NCBI RefSeq assembly: GCF_004344915.1 | Contig: NZ_SKFG01000001.1 | Coordinates: 310,001-374,000, forward strand | Length of the DNA stretch: 64,000 bases | DNA from: Paenibacillus albiflavus | GTDB lineage: Bacteria; Bacillota; Bacilli; Paenibacillales; NBRC-103111 | Reading direction: 5' to 3' | Shown here: one piece after another, positions 25,121 to 34,401 of the stretch | Layout of the letters: each line of letters begins with the position of its first letter | Position numbering within the stretch: the stretch's first letter is position 1 | Notes under the pieces: model-generated | Databases searched by the model: none | Told to the model about the DNA's origin: nothing | The model's input: the letters and a program-made list of their open reading frames with translations, nothing else | Program-made: the position numbers and the translations under genes

Positions 25121-26725
25121 TTATTTTCTGAAAATCATTTTGGAAGATACGATGCCGATTACATCACCATCAGATAACAGGTAGCTTTCATAAGGTACAA
25201 GTGTCTGCTCGTTTAGGGTTGTACCATTCTTGGAGTCTAGGTCTCGAATCACATATCCATTTAATCCTTCACTTACTTCAGCATGAATACGTGAGACACC
25301 CTGAGTTTGAATAATCAAATTCGCACCAGTTTCATCTCGACCAATTAAATATGGCGTTTGATGAATTCGCTTAATCTCCAGTCTGCCATTCGTTGATACT
25401 TCAAGGGTTGGCTCAATTGGGGCGGGATTCACTCTAACGATTCCTTGAGCAAACTCTGCCTTCGATTTGGCATCCAGCAGCGTCGTAGCCATTGGATGAC
25501 TTGATGACAAGAGCGTGGTCCTATTGCCCAGCTGATCATAATAGGAATCTAAATTCTTAGGTTCGGTATGATTCGGCAGATCATTAGGTTCGTGTGGAAT
25601 AAAAGTGTTCATCCGAGATGGAGGAATGGATTGCTCTCTTTCTGTTTTCTCTTTGTTCGAAAGCAGGCAATCTTTTAATACAAATAAGCTGATTAATAAT
25701 AGCACTAGCATACCTGAACTTGGGTATAACCATAAATCTGTTGGTTCCATTGCCGTTTGAGCTCCTAGAACGACTGTAACGGCAAGAAGCACATAAATGA
25801 TCATCTTTGCTGTTTTTTGACTTAGATTAATGTTCATTAAAGACTTCTTAGGTGACTCCTCTTCGACTTCATCCCACCAGGTTCCCTTCCAATTGCTCTC
25901 TTCCCGCAGCTGTTCAACGTGATCATGTACGAGCTGTTTAGCAAGGACAGACTCATCCTTAGCATAATCCTCGGAATCAACTGTCGACCTAGGAGGCACA
26001 GGCTGTGAATACTCGATCTTCGGCTGGATTTCTGGAGCTGGAGCTTGAGTTTGAGTAGTGAGTATTGGACTTGAATCTGCTTGTATTTCTTGCTTATTTT
26101 TGCTCTCATTAGCTTTTTTGTTTTCATTAGATTGATAGAACCAGTCAGGCGCTGGCTGAAAGCCGGCAACCTCCTCTTTAAATCCAGCAAGTGTCCATGC
26201 AGAACGATCACAATAACGCTGTAGAGCCTTTACCGCTTCACTTGGCTCATGATGATTATGTAAATACTGTGCAAGAGTAGCTAACAGTTTCTTAAATTGA
26301 TTCTGCAAAGACGGTATCGCTGCATGGTGAATGGGTACATAGGCTAAACTCACGTCTCCCCAATTTTCTCCGACATAAATCATTCGATCATGAATGACAT
26401 ACTTCCCCTCTTGTAGTAAATAATTGACTGAATTACTTAGTATATCTGTCATTCTCGTAATGAGTTCTACCGCATTCTTATCTGTTAACCTCCTGATTTG
26501 CAAAGCATAATGCAGCATTTTATAGGTGCTGATGTCATACAAGAGCTGTATTTGGAGATCAATCTCATCTATTCGCAGCGGCAATACACCAGGAATCGTG
26601 CTAGCCGTCAGCATCTGAGTTTGCAACTCATTTAGCTGTTCACGGCTTATCCCTTGATCTATTACCATATAATGTCCTCCGCGATCAATATATCGTACTT
26701 GCAAACCAGCTATTTCCTCGCTCAT
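25121..26725 (-). CDS. Membrane protein with DUF6382-like N-domain and C-terminal FHA domain
   Basis: 534 residues from ATG 26725 (AAAGGAGTGAAGATC upstream). The N-terminal ~190 residues resemble the DUF6382 domain found beside Firmicute Tad loci; a Pro/Gln/Lys-rich linker follows, then two membrane helices (around residues 310-365, MIIYVLLAVTVVLG and SSGMLVLLLISLFVL), and a C-terminal FHA domain (about 440-530: LIGRDETGANLII, VSRIHAEV, IRDLDSKNGTTLN). FHA domains bind phosphothreonine, so a Ser/Thr kinase partner is implied but none is in the window. Last gene of the Tad operon. Confidence 0.85.
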   Translation of the reverse strand: MSEEIAGLQVRYIDRGGHYMVIDQGISREQLNELQTQMLTASTIPGVLPLRIDEIDLQIQLLYDISTYKMLHYALQIRRLTDKNAVELITRMTDILSNSVNYLLQEGKYVIHDRMIYVGENWGDVSLAYVPIHHAAIPSLQNQFKKLLATLAQYLHNHHEPSEAVKALQRYCDRSAWTLAGFKEEVAGFQPAPDWFYQSNENKKANESKNKQEIQADSSPILTTQTQAPAPEIQPKIEYSQPVPPRSTVDSEDYAKDESVLAKQLVHDHVEQLREESNWKGTWWDEVEEESPKKSLMNINLSQKTAKMIIYVLLAVTVVLGAQTAMEPTDLWLYPSSGMLVLLLISLFVLKDCLLSNKEKTEREQSIPPSRMNTFIPHEPNDLPNHTEPKNLDSYYDQLGNRTTLLSSSHPMATTLLDAKSKAEFAQGIVRVNPAPIEPTLEVSTNGRLEIKRIHQTPYLIGRDETGANLIIQTQGVSRIHAEVSEGLNGYVIRDLDSKNGTTLNEQTLVPYESYLLSDGDVIGIVSSKMIFRK

Positions 26726-26742
26726 GATCTTCACTCCTTTCG

Positions 26743-27255
26743 CTATATCCACTTATCAAAATAGGTAAATACAATGCCTGGAACTACTGCAATCATAAAA
26801 GGAAAGGTTACATTCTTGCCTTGGTGCATCGTTCTTATTGCGTTTAATTCACGCACCCAAATAAACATCCATATTTTTACAAAAATTGCCGCTATACGAT
26901 GATGTAATTCTTTACGCCAGATCAGTATCGCAATTCCAATCAAACCAGCGCAAAGCAGAGAATAAATCATAGAATTAATGACAAAGGAAGACCCTGTTAA
27001 TGCACCAATACCTGCAAAAAGCTTAACATCGCCTGCGCCAACTGCTCTCACTAAATATAAAGGAAGCATCAAACCAAATCCGATAAGCAATCCGATGAAA
27101 GATTGGTATAAACCATCCCAACCATTCAAATAAGTGTGCAGCATTAATCCTGCTAAACAAGCATTCACAGTCAAATAATTTGGAATAAGAGATTTACGAA
27201 TATCCGTAACGCTTGCATAAATAATATAAGCACCTAGCATCACATTTACGATCAA
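26743..27255 (-). CDS. tadV: Prepilin peptidase, A24 family (TadV/CpaA-like)
   Basis: 170 residues starting at TTG 27255 with TAGGAGG upstream. Integral membrane aspartic protease with about six helices. Catalytic aspartates are in SVTDIRKSLIPN and in VGAGDVKLFAGIG (GxGD motif). It cleaves the leader of the Flp pilin and TadE-like pseudopilins encoded in the same operon. Short A24 form without the N-methylase domain, as in Tad systems. Confidence 0.93.
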   Translation of the reverse strand: MIVNVMLGAYIIYASVTDIRKSLIPNYLTVNACLAGLMLHTYLNGWDGLYQSFIGLLIGFGLMLPLYLVRAVGAGDVKLFAGIGALTGSSFVINSMIYSLLCAGLIGIAILIWRKELHHRIAAIFVKIWMFIWVRELNAIRTMHQGKNVTFPFMIAVVPGIVFTYFDKWI

Positions 27256-27292
27256 GTGGTTTGTGCCTCCTATAGGTATGTTTGTTTAGTTT

Positions 27293-28000
27293 TTAGGCTC
27301 CGAGCCATACACGTTCATAAGCTTTCTTCTTCAATATGAGCTCTGTGTTGAGAAAAGGAATGCGGATCGGAAACCGATAAGACACTTCGATTCCGAGATA
27401 GGCATGATCTCGATCAGTTAAACTTGGCCAATTCACTCTCGTTACCTGCATTCGATCCTTTTCTAGAACAGACTGATCTGCAAACATGTAAACGATTGGT
27501 GTGACAACTTGATTTAGTTTAGGCTGTAGAACCGTCTCATTTAGGTGTTCAATCTCTTCCTGCGTTTGGTTAACTGCTGATTCTCGCATTTCCTTCTCCC
27601 ATGCAATCAGGTTAATAAATGGTGCTGGGATCCACGCAGCATAATCATCAACGAATTCCTCTACTTGTTCGAGCTTACCTTGCGCCTCTTCAACTCGTTC
27701 AATCGCCGAATTAATACCTTCTCCAATTTTACTCCCGTTGTACTTACTTATCGCTTCATTTACTAATAGCTCAACTGGATATAGATGTGCGGATACCAGC
27801 TTGGTTGTCTCAGCAGCAGCAGATTTGAGCGCAATTTCAGTTACAGCTAAACGAACGAATAGAATAAGTACAAGCACGAATGCAATAAACATCGGCGTTA
27901 TAATCGCCGCTTCAAGCGTAATTCCACCCCTCACTTCACGCACGAATGAAGGAGGCTTGAACACCTTTATTACCGCATCCATTCTTCGATGATTCAGCAT
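27293..28000 (-). CDS. TadE-like pseudopilin
   Basis: 235 residues. A basic N-terminus is followed by a class III prepilin-like site: Gly25, then GITLE with Glu30 at the +5 position, and a single hydrophobic helix AAIITPMFIAFVLVLILFVRLAV. The rest is extracytoplasmic with a helical middle (residues 85-150) and a beta-rich C-terminus. TadE-like pseudopilins are minor components needed for Flp pilus assembly. GGAGG ribosome binding site, 32 bp after the 738-residue gene. Confidence 0.85.
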   Translation of the reverse strand: MLNHRRMDAVIKVFKPPSFVREVRGGITLEAAIITPMFIAFVLVLILFVRLAVTEIALKSAAAETTKLVSAHLYPVELLVNEAISKYNGSKIGEGINSAIERVEEAQGKLEQVEEFVDDYAAWIPAPFINLIAWEKEMRESAVNQTQEEIEHLNETVLQPKLNQVVTPIVYMFADQSVLEKDRMQVTRVNWPSLTDRDHAYLGIEVSYRFPIRIPFLNTELILKKKAYERVWLGA

Positions 28001-28032
28001 AATGTCAGTCCTCCTTCCTGATCTTCATTAAA

Positions 28033-30249
28033 TCAATACGTAATCGCAAATGATTTGGTCATTTCACAGCGATTTCCACTAACTGTACATTGCGAGCTAC
28101 CCGTTAATTGAAGAATCTTCAATAAGCCAGAAGTGAACCATAACGAGGTCGAAGTTGTTGCTGATCCTTCCATGTAAGTGGATACATTGGCGAGGTCTAT
28201 TCCCGTGTTTAGTTCTATTAATGATTGCATTCTGGACATGAGCTTCTTATCATTTGAATGGATGAACAAGAAAAGACGCAAATAATCTTTATACGTAAAT
28301 GATAAAAGTGAGCTCTTAATTTTCGAGGAAATCGGTACTGCTTTACCCTTGATTAAATCATCCATATCGGAATAGGCTTTGACTGCGCCTTCGGCTGCAG
28401 CAACTAATAGCACGAGAAGCGGAGAACCGATGTTAAGCATTTCATTCTTAGGATCCATTAATTCTTCAATGGTACGGATCGCAAATCGAATCGCGAACAT
28501 TTCTCCGTATGCAGATGTTAGATTAGCTTCACATGAGGAAAATCCGTAGATCAAGTATTCCGCTTCCTGATTGTATAAGGTATGGCCGCTTGGATCGTTC
28601 AACGTCCGTTCTTGCTTGATCTCCCCGTTCGGCTTCTGCTCTAGACCTAATGTCCGATAATTATATTTAGTAAGCGCATACTCATTTAAATAAAGTTTAT
28701 CCCTCGCACTAATCAGCATGTCAGTTAAGGCATCAAGCAATCCCATGGCGCTCGAAGTAGATCTATCCGCATCGTCAAAGTCATAAGAAGTTGCCAAATC
28801 GCCAGCAGCATCTATTTGATTCAAAGCAAGGTACTTATTGTACAAACCCGTTTGTTTGTTCTTCCCATCCCCTTCAAGCTTGGTATATACGTTCTTGTTA
28901 GCTTCTTCGTTACCTACTGTGCAACTGCTCATCAACGTTTTCTTCGCTTGCGCAAGAATGCTCTTAATTGCATTACGGCGTTCCTTCTTCTGCCCTTTGA
29001 TATTATCGTTCTCCTGCTGTCGCTGCGTTTCCAAAACCGACTGCTGACTATAAAAGCTCTGATTCTGACTTAGATAAGCATCATTCGCTTCAATTAATGG
29101 ATCAAAATTAGCATTCAAATGCATTTCAACAGCTGAAATCTGATTGCGGAATCCTGCAAATAAAGATGTCACGGATGCAAGTCCAGACTGAAATCCGCTT
29201 AAATAGGCTTGGTCACGAATTTTGACATGATTAAAGACATCATTTACTTCAGGCAAGTCCGAACTTCCTGACTCTTCCCGAAGTCGTTCTAACTCAACCA
29301 CAATTTCGTCGTTATACTTCTTCGCCTTTTGAATGTAATCATCCACATCCTTCTGTATGCTTAGCAGCAAACGATACCTCATTTCGGCTTCGACCTTCAT
29401 CTGCGCCACAATCCGATAATATTCTGCGATCCAATCTAGAATTTGTTTGACTCTGGCTATCTCTTGCTCTAACCTTGCCTTCTCCTCTTTTCTATCTTTT
29501 TGGGCTTCTTCGCTTTCGTCTTTGTCTCCAGATTTCAAGCTGTTGAGTTCACTTTGCAAGCTGGCAAGCTGAATCAGCAATGAAGCTTCTGTTTCTGAAC
29601 CGATCTTGCTAATAAGATCCTTCAAATGATTCATTTTCTCGTTCATCGAGTTATACGATTCTTCGATCTGAACTTTGAAATCTTCGCTCCTTGACCATGC
29701 GTCGTCCAGCGCATCTTCTCGCTTATCGATCAATTTCTCCAAGCTGCTTGCATTGCTAGAAAACTTCGTCCCACTTTGGAATATTGCTGTTGTGGCAGGC
29801 TGCTGAAGCTTGTCCGTAATTTCTAAAGCAAACTCAATTGGCGCGCGATACTTCATTTCTTCCAACACTTGACGTTCAAATACGGTATGATTACTTAGCA
29901 TGTACATCGGCGTTAACTTAGCTGAGTCTGTTACAAGCTCGGTATCCAGGTAATTGAAGATATCGGTTCCAGTCGCTGTCTTCAGATTCTCAATTAATAC
30001 CTGATTGAATATTTCCTTGGCTTCCTCCGAATCTTTCCCTAAACCAAATAATCCCCATTGCTGCAATTCAGGATGGTAAGCAGACATAACTGAACGGATA
30101 CCAGCTCGAAGTGCTTGTTCGGTTTCCAGTTCAGAAGCCTTGACCCGTGCAAAATCAATAAATACGGTGGTGAAAAGAAAAATCGGTACGATGATAATGA
30201 TCAAATAGACCGAAACTGCTCCTTTAGCGGAACGAAACCTACGCAACAA
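28033..30249 (-). CDS. Large TadG/pseudopilin-like protein with coiled coils
   Basis: 738 residues from TTG 30249 (AAAGGGG upstream). N-terminal KGAVSVYLIIIIVPIFLFTTVFIDFARVKA is a single pilin-like membrane anchor; the +5 glutamate of the two TadE-like neighbours is replaced by Tyr15. A long charged region (about residues 170-420) is strongly coiled-coil (for example EEKARLEQEIARVKQILDWI). The C-terminus is globular and contains a few cysteines (SSQCTVSGNRCEM). The position between two TadE-like genes suggests a large surface or assembly component. Precise role unknown. Confidence 0.8.
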   Translation of the reverse strand: MLRRFRSAKGAVSVYLIIIIVPIFLFTTVFIDFARVKASELETEQALRAGIRSVMSAYHPELQQWGLFGLGKDSEEAKEIFNQVLIENLKTATGTDIFNYLDTELVTDSAKLTPMYMLSNHTVFERQVLEEMKYRAPIEFALEITDKLQQPATTAIFQSGTKFSSNASSLEKLIDKREDALDDAWSRSEDFKVQIEESYNSMNEKMNHLKDLISKIGSETEASLLIQLASLQSELNSLKSGDKDESEEAQKDRKEEKARLEQEIARVKQILDWIAEYYRIVAQMKVEAEMRYRLLLSIQKDVDDYIQKAKKYNDEIVVELERLREESGSSDLPEVNDVFNHVKIRDQAYLSGFQSGLASVTSLFAGFRNQISAVEMHLNANFDPLIEANDAYLSQNQSFYSQQSVLETQRQQENDNIKGQKKERRNAIKSILAQAKKTLMSSCTVGNEEANKNVYTKLEGDGKNKQTGLYNKYLALNQIDAAGDLATSYDFDDADRSTSSAMGLLDALTDMLISARDKLYLNEYALTKYNYRTLGLEQKPNGEIKQERTLNDPSGHTLYNQEAEYLIYGFSSCEANLTSAYGEMFAIRFAIRTIEELMDPKNEMLNIGSPLLVLLVAAAEGAVKAYSDMDDLIKGKAVPISSKIKSSLLSFTYKDYLRLFLFIHSNDKKLMSRMQSLIELNTGIDLANVSTYMEGSATTSTSLWFTSGLLKILQLTGSSQCTVSGNRCEMTKSFAITY

Positions 30250-30266
30250 GCTGCCGCCCCTTTCTA

Positions 30267-31247
30267 CTACTCATGAATTACGACAATAATACCTGCTTCA
30301 TCCAATTTTTTTTGAAGCCTTTCGGAAGGTAAATTTTTACCTCCTTTAAAGAAATGCCAGACGACACCCTTCACCATCCCTGCTTGCAAAAGCTCAATAT
30401 CCTTCGGTAATTGAACCGTTTCTAACTGAGAGTTGGTCGTATAATAAGCTTGATGAGCGATACCGTTAGCATCAAGTGCATCAATAACACGCCTTGGACC
30501 TGATGGTGTTACCATCTCCGTTCTTTGACCACTGACAAGCTTACGAATATAATCTGAGGCCTGGGCTTCTGACTTGAATGTTATCGTCGTCCCTTGCTCC
30601 GTATTAGCAGGCTCCTTAAACAGCTCTCCTGCATCCTTCGGTTTGATCCGATCTTTCACTTCACCCATATACGTACGTGTCAGATCAATCATGCGAATGA
30701 ACTCGATCGGATCTGTAACGTACGATTCATGCTTCCCCATAGCCAGCATCGAGCCTCTGAATGGCATGCTAAAAGGAACATCAAGCTGAACCTGAACCTT
30801 GCTGAGGATGCCATAGCTGGCATATTTAATTTCGCCATGCAGATTGCTCGGAATCTGCATGGCTGATTTGGCTAATTTTTTTTGAATGAGATTGCTATCA
30901 GAAGGAACTCCTTGCACGGGAAGTGTAAGCTGCGAGCTGCTAGTGGAACCGAATAACCCAAGTCCCGCACTTAGCAAATCACTGGTTATTCGTCGATATA
31001 ATCCGTCATGTGAACTAGGAGAGAATCGACCCGTTGCAGGATCTTTGTACGAATTGTCCCATACGAACGCCGCCCGCTCCGCAACTATGCTTGATTTGCT
31101 GTGCATACTTGCCACCTGATACGTGTACACTGCCGTAAATAGTAAAATTACGGTACAGATCATAATGAATGGAAACAACACCGTTGATTCAAGCGTAAAG
31201 CTGCCTTCGGTATCTCGCCAGAAACGAGTGCCAGTACGTCTTATCAT
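30267..31247 (-). CDS. TadE/TadF-like pseudopilin
   Basis: 326 residues. N-terminus RDTEGSFTLESTVLFPFIMICTVILLF: leader cleavage after Gly15 would place Glu20 at +5, followed by one hydrophobic helix. The extracytoplasmic part has two alpha/beta segments; the C-terminal block GSRRVIDALDANGIAHQAYYTTNSQ-like region followed by KKLDEAGIIVVIHE resembles small nuclease/endonuclease-like folds only loosely. Start ATG overlaps the pilin stop by 4 bp (ATGA). Confidence 0.82.
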   Translation of the reverse strand: MIRRTGTRFWRDTEGSFTLESTVLFPFIMICTVILLFTAVYTYQVASMHSKSSIVAERAAFVWDNSYKDPATGRFSPSSHDGLYRRITSDLLSAGLGLFGSTSSSQLTLPVQGVPSDSNLIQKKLAKSAMQIPSNLHGEIKYASYGILSKVQVQLDVPFSMPFRGSMLAMGKHESYVTDPIEFIRMIDLTRTYMGEVKDRIKPKDAGELFKEPANTEQGTTITFKSEAQASDYIRKLVSGQRTEMVTPSGPRRVIDALDANGIAHQAYYTTNSQLETVQLPKDIELLQAGMVKGVVWHFFKGGKNLPSERLQKKLDEAGIIVVIHE

Positions 31248-31468
31248 TTGCAGCCTGTAATTTTAGGATCACATACTGGGACAGAATTATTACCGTCGAG
31301 ATTTGTTTCCGCATCTCCAATTAATTTTGTAAACCATGCACCGATCCATTTTCTAAAAATAATGGCAATCGCGACAAGTACAGCTACAATCAGTAGAATC
31401 TCGAGTGTGCCTAACCCATCTTCTTCCTTCCACAATGCGGTTAACTGTTGTTTAAGATTCAAGTTCAT
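31244..31468 (-). CDS. flp: Flp1-family type IVb pilin
   Basis: 74 residues, the likely major pilin. Leader MNLNLKQQLTALWKEEDG is followed by LGTLEILLIVAVLVAIAIIF; cleavage after Gly18 puts Glu23 at +5, the type IV pilin rule. One hydrophobic assembly helix and a short polar C-terminus with a Cys pair (PVCDPKITGC) that may form a disulfide loop. GGAGG ribosome binding site; translationally coupled to the next gene. Confidence 0.92.
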   Translation of the reverse strand: MNLNLKQQLTALWKEEDGLGTLEILLIVAVLVAIAIIFRKWIGAWFTKLIGDAETNLDGNNSVPVCDPKITGCK

Positions 31469-31495
31469 TATTCATCCTCCAATAGTTTAGTAGAA

Positions 31496-32365
31496 TCACA
31501 TCATCATCAAAGCTGGGGCACCTACAATAATTAAAACAACTAGAAAAATGACGACCATCGGAATTACAAGCTTGGAAGCTGCTTCCTCCCCTGCTGTTCT
31601 GCTAACTGCCTTGCGCCTGTCCCATAATTCTTTAGATAATGTGCGTAGAGATAGAACGAGCTCATCACCGCCTCTCTTGTAATTTAGGAGTAAAGTTGTT
31701 GTAAACATGGTTACTTCTTGTGATGCACATCTTCGACTCATATTCTCTAGTGCCTTGGCAAATGAAATATTCATCTGCAATTCTTGAATCGTAAGCTTCA
31801 TTTCTTTAAAAAGAGGCGTTTCTTCTGTGTTATTTCCTTGATTAATCGTTCGAATTAATGCTCCTTGCACAGTTTCTCCCGCATTCACGAGCAGAATGAT
31901 TTTATTAAGTACCTCAGGAAGCTCCCGAATGATGCTTCGCTTGCGCTGCTCAACTTCGTTGCTGAGCTGTCTAAGCACAAGTACTGGAATCAGAATAGCG
32001 ATAAATAGACCAAATCCAAATATGGTCGGATCATCAGCAAGAACGGTAAATAATGTACCTCCAACTACACATAAGGTAATCAAGGTCAAAGTTTCAGCTA
32101 TAAACCATTGTGTTATTTCTCTCGCATGCTTATTGCCATAGATGGTGATCACTTTCTGATGAACTTTGATCGTATAAAAATCAATCCGACGCATGATTTG
32201 AAAAACATTCAACACATACAGAGACACTGGGGCGAGGAACTTCAGTTTATATTTATAAGGAAGCTCATTCCCAATATTCAATTCTTTCCTTAACCTAAGA
32301 CTTAACAGCATGAATAGGAAACACAATCCAACCTCAACAGCTAGCAGAATCTTTAATAGAATCAT
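31496..32365 (-). CDS. tadC: Tad assembly platform protein TadC (T2SS-F family)
   Basis: 289 residues. Helices at both ends and the T2SSF cytosolic core: LPEVLNKIILLVNAGETVQGALIRTI and ISFAKALENMSRRCASQEVTMFTTTLLLNYKRGGDEL (read in parts). C-terminal SKLVIPMVVIFLVVLIIVGAPALMMM is the last membrane helix. Inner-membrane platform that works with TadB and the CpaF ATPase. Starts 4 bp after the tadB stop. Confidence 0.92.
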   Translation of the reverse strand: MILLKILLAVEVGLCFLFMLLSLRLRKELNIGNELPYKYKLKFLAPVSLYVLNVFQIMRRIDFYTIKVHQKVITIYGNKHAREITQWFIAETLTLITLCVVGGTLFTVLADDPTIFGFGLFIAILIPVLVLRQLSNEVEQRKRSIIRELPEVLNKIILLVNAGETVQGALIRTINQGNNTEETPLFKEMKLTIQELQMNISFAKALENMSRRCASQEVTMFTTTLLLNYKRGGDELVLSLRTLSKELWDRRKAVSRTAGEEAASKLVIPMVVIFLVVLIIVGAPALMMM

Positions 32366-32369
32366 CGCT

Positions 32370-33161
32370 CTACACCACGATTCTCATCATTCGTTGTGTT
32401 AGCCAGAAACATAAACCAAGCACAACTAAGCTGATGGTCATAATTATTCTTCCAACACCTTGAAATAACGGCTGCATATAGTCTGCAGAAGTAAAGCTTA
32501 GAATGGCAACGATACAGATTGGTGCTAGTGTCATAATGCGTGACTCAAACTTCTTCTGCGCAAGCATAACGGCAATATCCGTTTGAATCTCGATTTTCTC
32601 GGTCAATATGCTCGTCGTTCTTCGCATCACTTCGATCAAGTTGCCACCTGTTCGTTTACACGTTACGAGCACATCCGTAAAATTAGTTAAATCGTCAATA
32701 TTCGCTCGACTCGAAAAATCCGTTACCGCCCTCTCAATCTGCTCCCCATTATCCAAACGCTGTACGATAATCGTAAATTCCTGAACGATGAGATTAGAAG
32801 GCTCAATAAATAACAGCTTCAAATCAACTAATGCATCTCGAAATGCATTCTCAATCGACTTGCCTGCCGTAAGGGAAGAAGATAAGCAATATAGCGCTTG
32901 TCTGAACTGAATTAGCAGCTTATCCTTACGTCTTTTGATAACACTCGATCTCCATATTCTGGGGAATAATAGTCCTGTTAGCCCAAACAGAAGGGCAAGA
33001 AATAGATTTTTATAGAAAATAAAACCAACCAGCCCTGTCACAAACCCTCCGATAAGGATAACGATCAACCTTTCACGAATAGATAGATCATACAGATCGT
33101 ATTCGATTAATTTGTTTCTGAGTTGTTCGGACTTTATGCCAATCCTCAACTGGTCAAGCAC
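32370..33161 (-). CDS. tadB: Tad assembly platform protein TadB (T2SS-F family)
   Basis: 263 residues. T2SSF core: FRQALYCLSSSLTAGKSIENAFRDAL and LIEVMRRTTSILTEKIEIQTDIAVMLAQKKFESRIMTLAP (read in parts), with two N-terminal and two C-terminal membrane helices. GTG 33161 overlaps cpaF by 8 bp but lies on top of the AAAGGAG site; TTG 33149 has better spacing and may be the true start. Partner of TadC. Confidence 0.9.
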   Translation of the reverse strand: MLDQLRIGIKSEQLRNKLIEYDLYDLSIRERLIVILIGGFVTGLVGFIFYKNLFLALLFGLTGLLFPRIWRSSVIKRRKDKLLIQFRQALYCLSSSLTAGKSIENAFRDALVDLKLLFIEPSNLIVQEFTIIVQRLDNGEQIERAVTDFSSRANIDDLTNFTDVLVTCKRTGGNLIEVMRRTTSILTEKIEIQTDIAVMLAQKKFESRIMTLAPICIVAILSFTSADYMQPLFQGVGRIIMTISLVVLGLCFWLTQRMMRIVV

Positions 33162-34401
33162 TCCTTTCCATCATCCAATCTGGTAGTGAACTTCCCGCCA
33201 TTTGGAGCTTTAGCGTATGGTTAAGCGGATTCCCCGTATAGATAAGCTCTCCTTTCACTTTGCCATCCTGCTCCTCGCCATGTTCAACGAAGGTGAAAAG
33301 TGGATTCAGTTCGATCTCACCATTATTCACACCGACAACTTCGCTTATCTCCGTAACTTTGCGTGTTGAATCTCGAATTCGACTTAAATGGATCAATATA
33401 TCGATCGCTGAGCTAATTTGTTGCCTGATAACCGTTAGAGGAAGCGGAGCAGCACTCAACACCATCGTCTCTAATCTGCTCAGCATATCCTTCGATGAGT
33501 TTGCATGCCCAGTGGACAAGGATCCATCATGGCCGGTATTCATTGCTTGTAGCATCTCTAAGCATTCTGCTCCTCGAACCTCCCCGACAATTACCCGATT
33601 AGGTCGCATGCGAAGCGAAGTTCGAATGAGATCACGAATCGATATTTCCCCTTTGCCTTCGGTATTCGCATTACGGGTTTCCAAAGAGACCAAATTCGGA
33701 ACTGTTCGAATCTGCAATTCAGCCGAGTCTTCAATTGTAATGATTCGCTCATCACTCGGAATCCACTGCGACAATGCGTTAAGAAATGTTGTCTTCCCTG
33801 ATCCCGTACCACCGCCAATAAAAATGTTGTATTTGGATTTCACAAAAATTTGAAGCAATGTCGCTGCTTCTCGGGACAAAGCACCAATCGATACAAGATC
33901 CTGAATCGTCAATGGATTCTCCGGAAACTTACGAATAGTCATTGTCGGTCCCTTGAGTGCAATCGGTGGTAAAACCACATTCACACGCGATCCATCTGGC
34001 AACCTGGCATCTACGATAGGCGAAGATTCATTAACCGTCCGATTCACCTTGGCAACGATACTTTGAATAATATCCTCTAGTCTTTCTTTACTTTCGAACG
34101 TATCTTCTACACGTATTACACGTCCAGCACGCTCTATGAACAGCTCTTGATGTCCATTCACCATTATTTCAGTGATCGTTGGATCATCAACGAGTGGCTG
34201 CAGCACATCAAGCCCACGAAAGCTATGAAACAGCCTCATCACACACTGGTAAAGTTCATTCGCTGTTAATCCGAATCCAGCCGTATTCTCAAATACAACT
34301 TGCTCAATCACTGCCTGCAATTGCTCATCTGCTATCGGGCAGGATAGATCAAGTCTTTCGGCTACTTTACGTTTAAGCAAGGCAATATCTTCTGTTTTCA
34401 T
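33154..34401 (-). CDS. cpaF: CpaF/TadA-type secretion ATPase
   Basis: 415 residues of the type II/IV secretion ATPase family. An N-terminal helical domain precedes the NTPase core with Walker A GGGTGSGKTT (196-205), the Asp/His box region IITIEDSAELQ, and Walker B VIVGEVRGAECLEMLQAMNTGHDG followed by LSTGHANS. Hexameric motor that drives pilin polymerisation. Its start codon shares a base with the preceding stop (TGATG). Confidence 0.96.
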   Translation of the reverse strand: MKTEDIALLKRKVAERLDLSCPIADEQLQAVIEQVVFENTAGFGLTANELYQCVMRLFHSFRGLDVLQPLVDDPTITEIMVNGHQELFIERAGRVIRVEDTFESKERLEDIIQSIVAKVNRTVNESSPIVDARLPDGSRVNVVLPPIALKGPTMTIRKFPENPLTIQDLVSIGALSREAATLLQIFVKSKYNIFIGGGTGSGKTTFLNALSQWIPSDERIITIEDSAELQIRTVPNLVSLETRNANTEGKGEISIRDLIRTSLRMRPNRVIVGEVRGAECLEMLQAMNTGHDGSLSTGHANSSKDMLSRLETMVLSAAPLPLTVIRQQISSAIDILIHLSRIRDSTRKVTEISEVVGVNNGEIELNPLFTFVEHGEEQDGKVKGELIYTGNPLNHTLKLQMAGSSLPDWMMERSA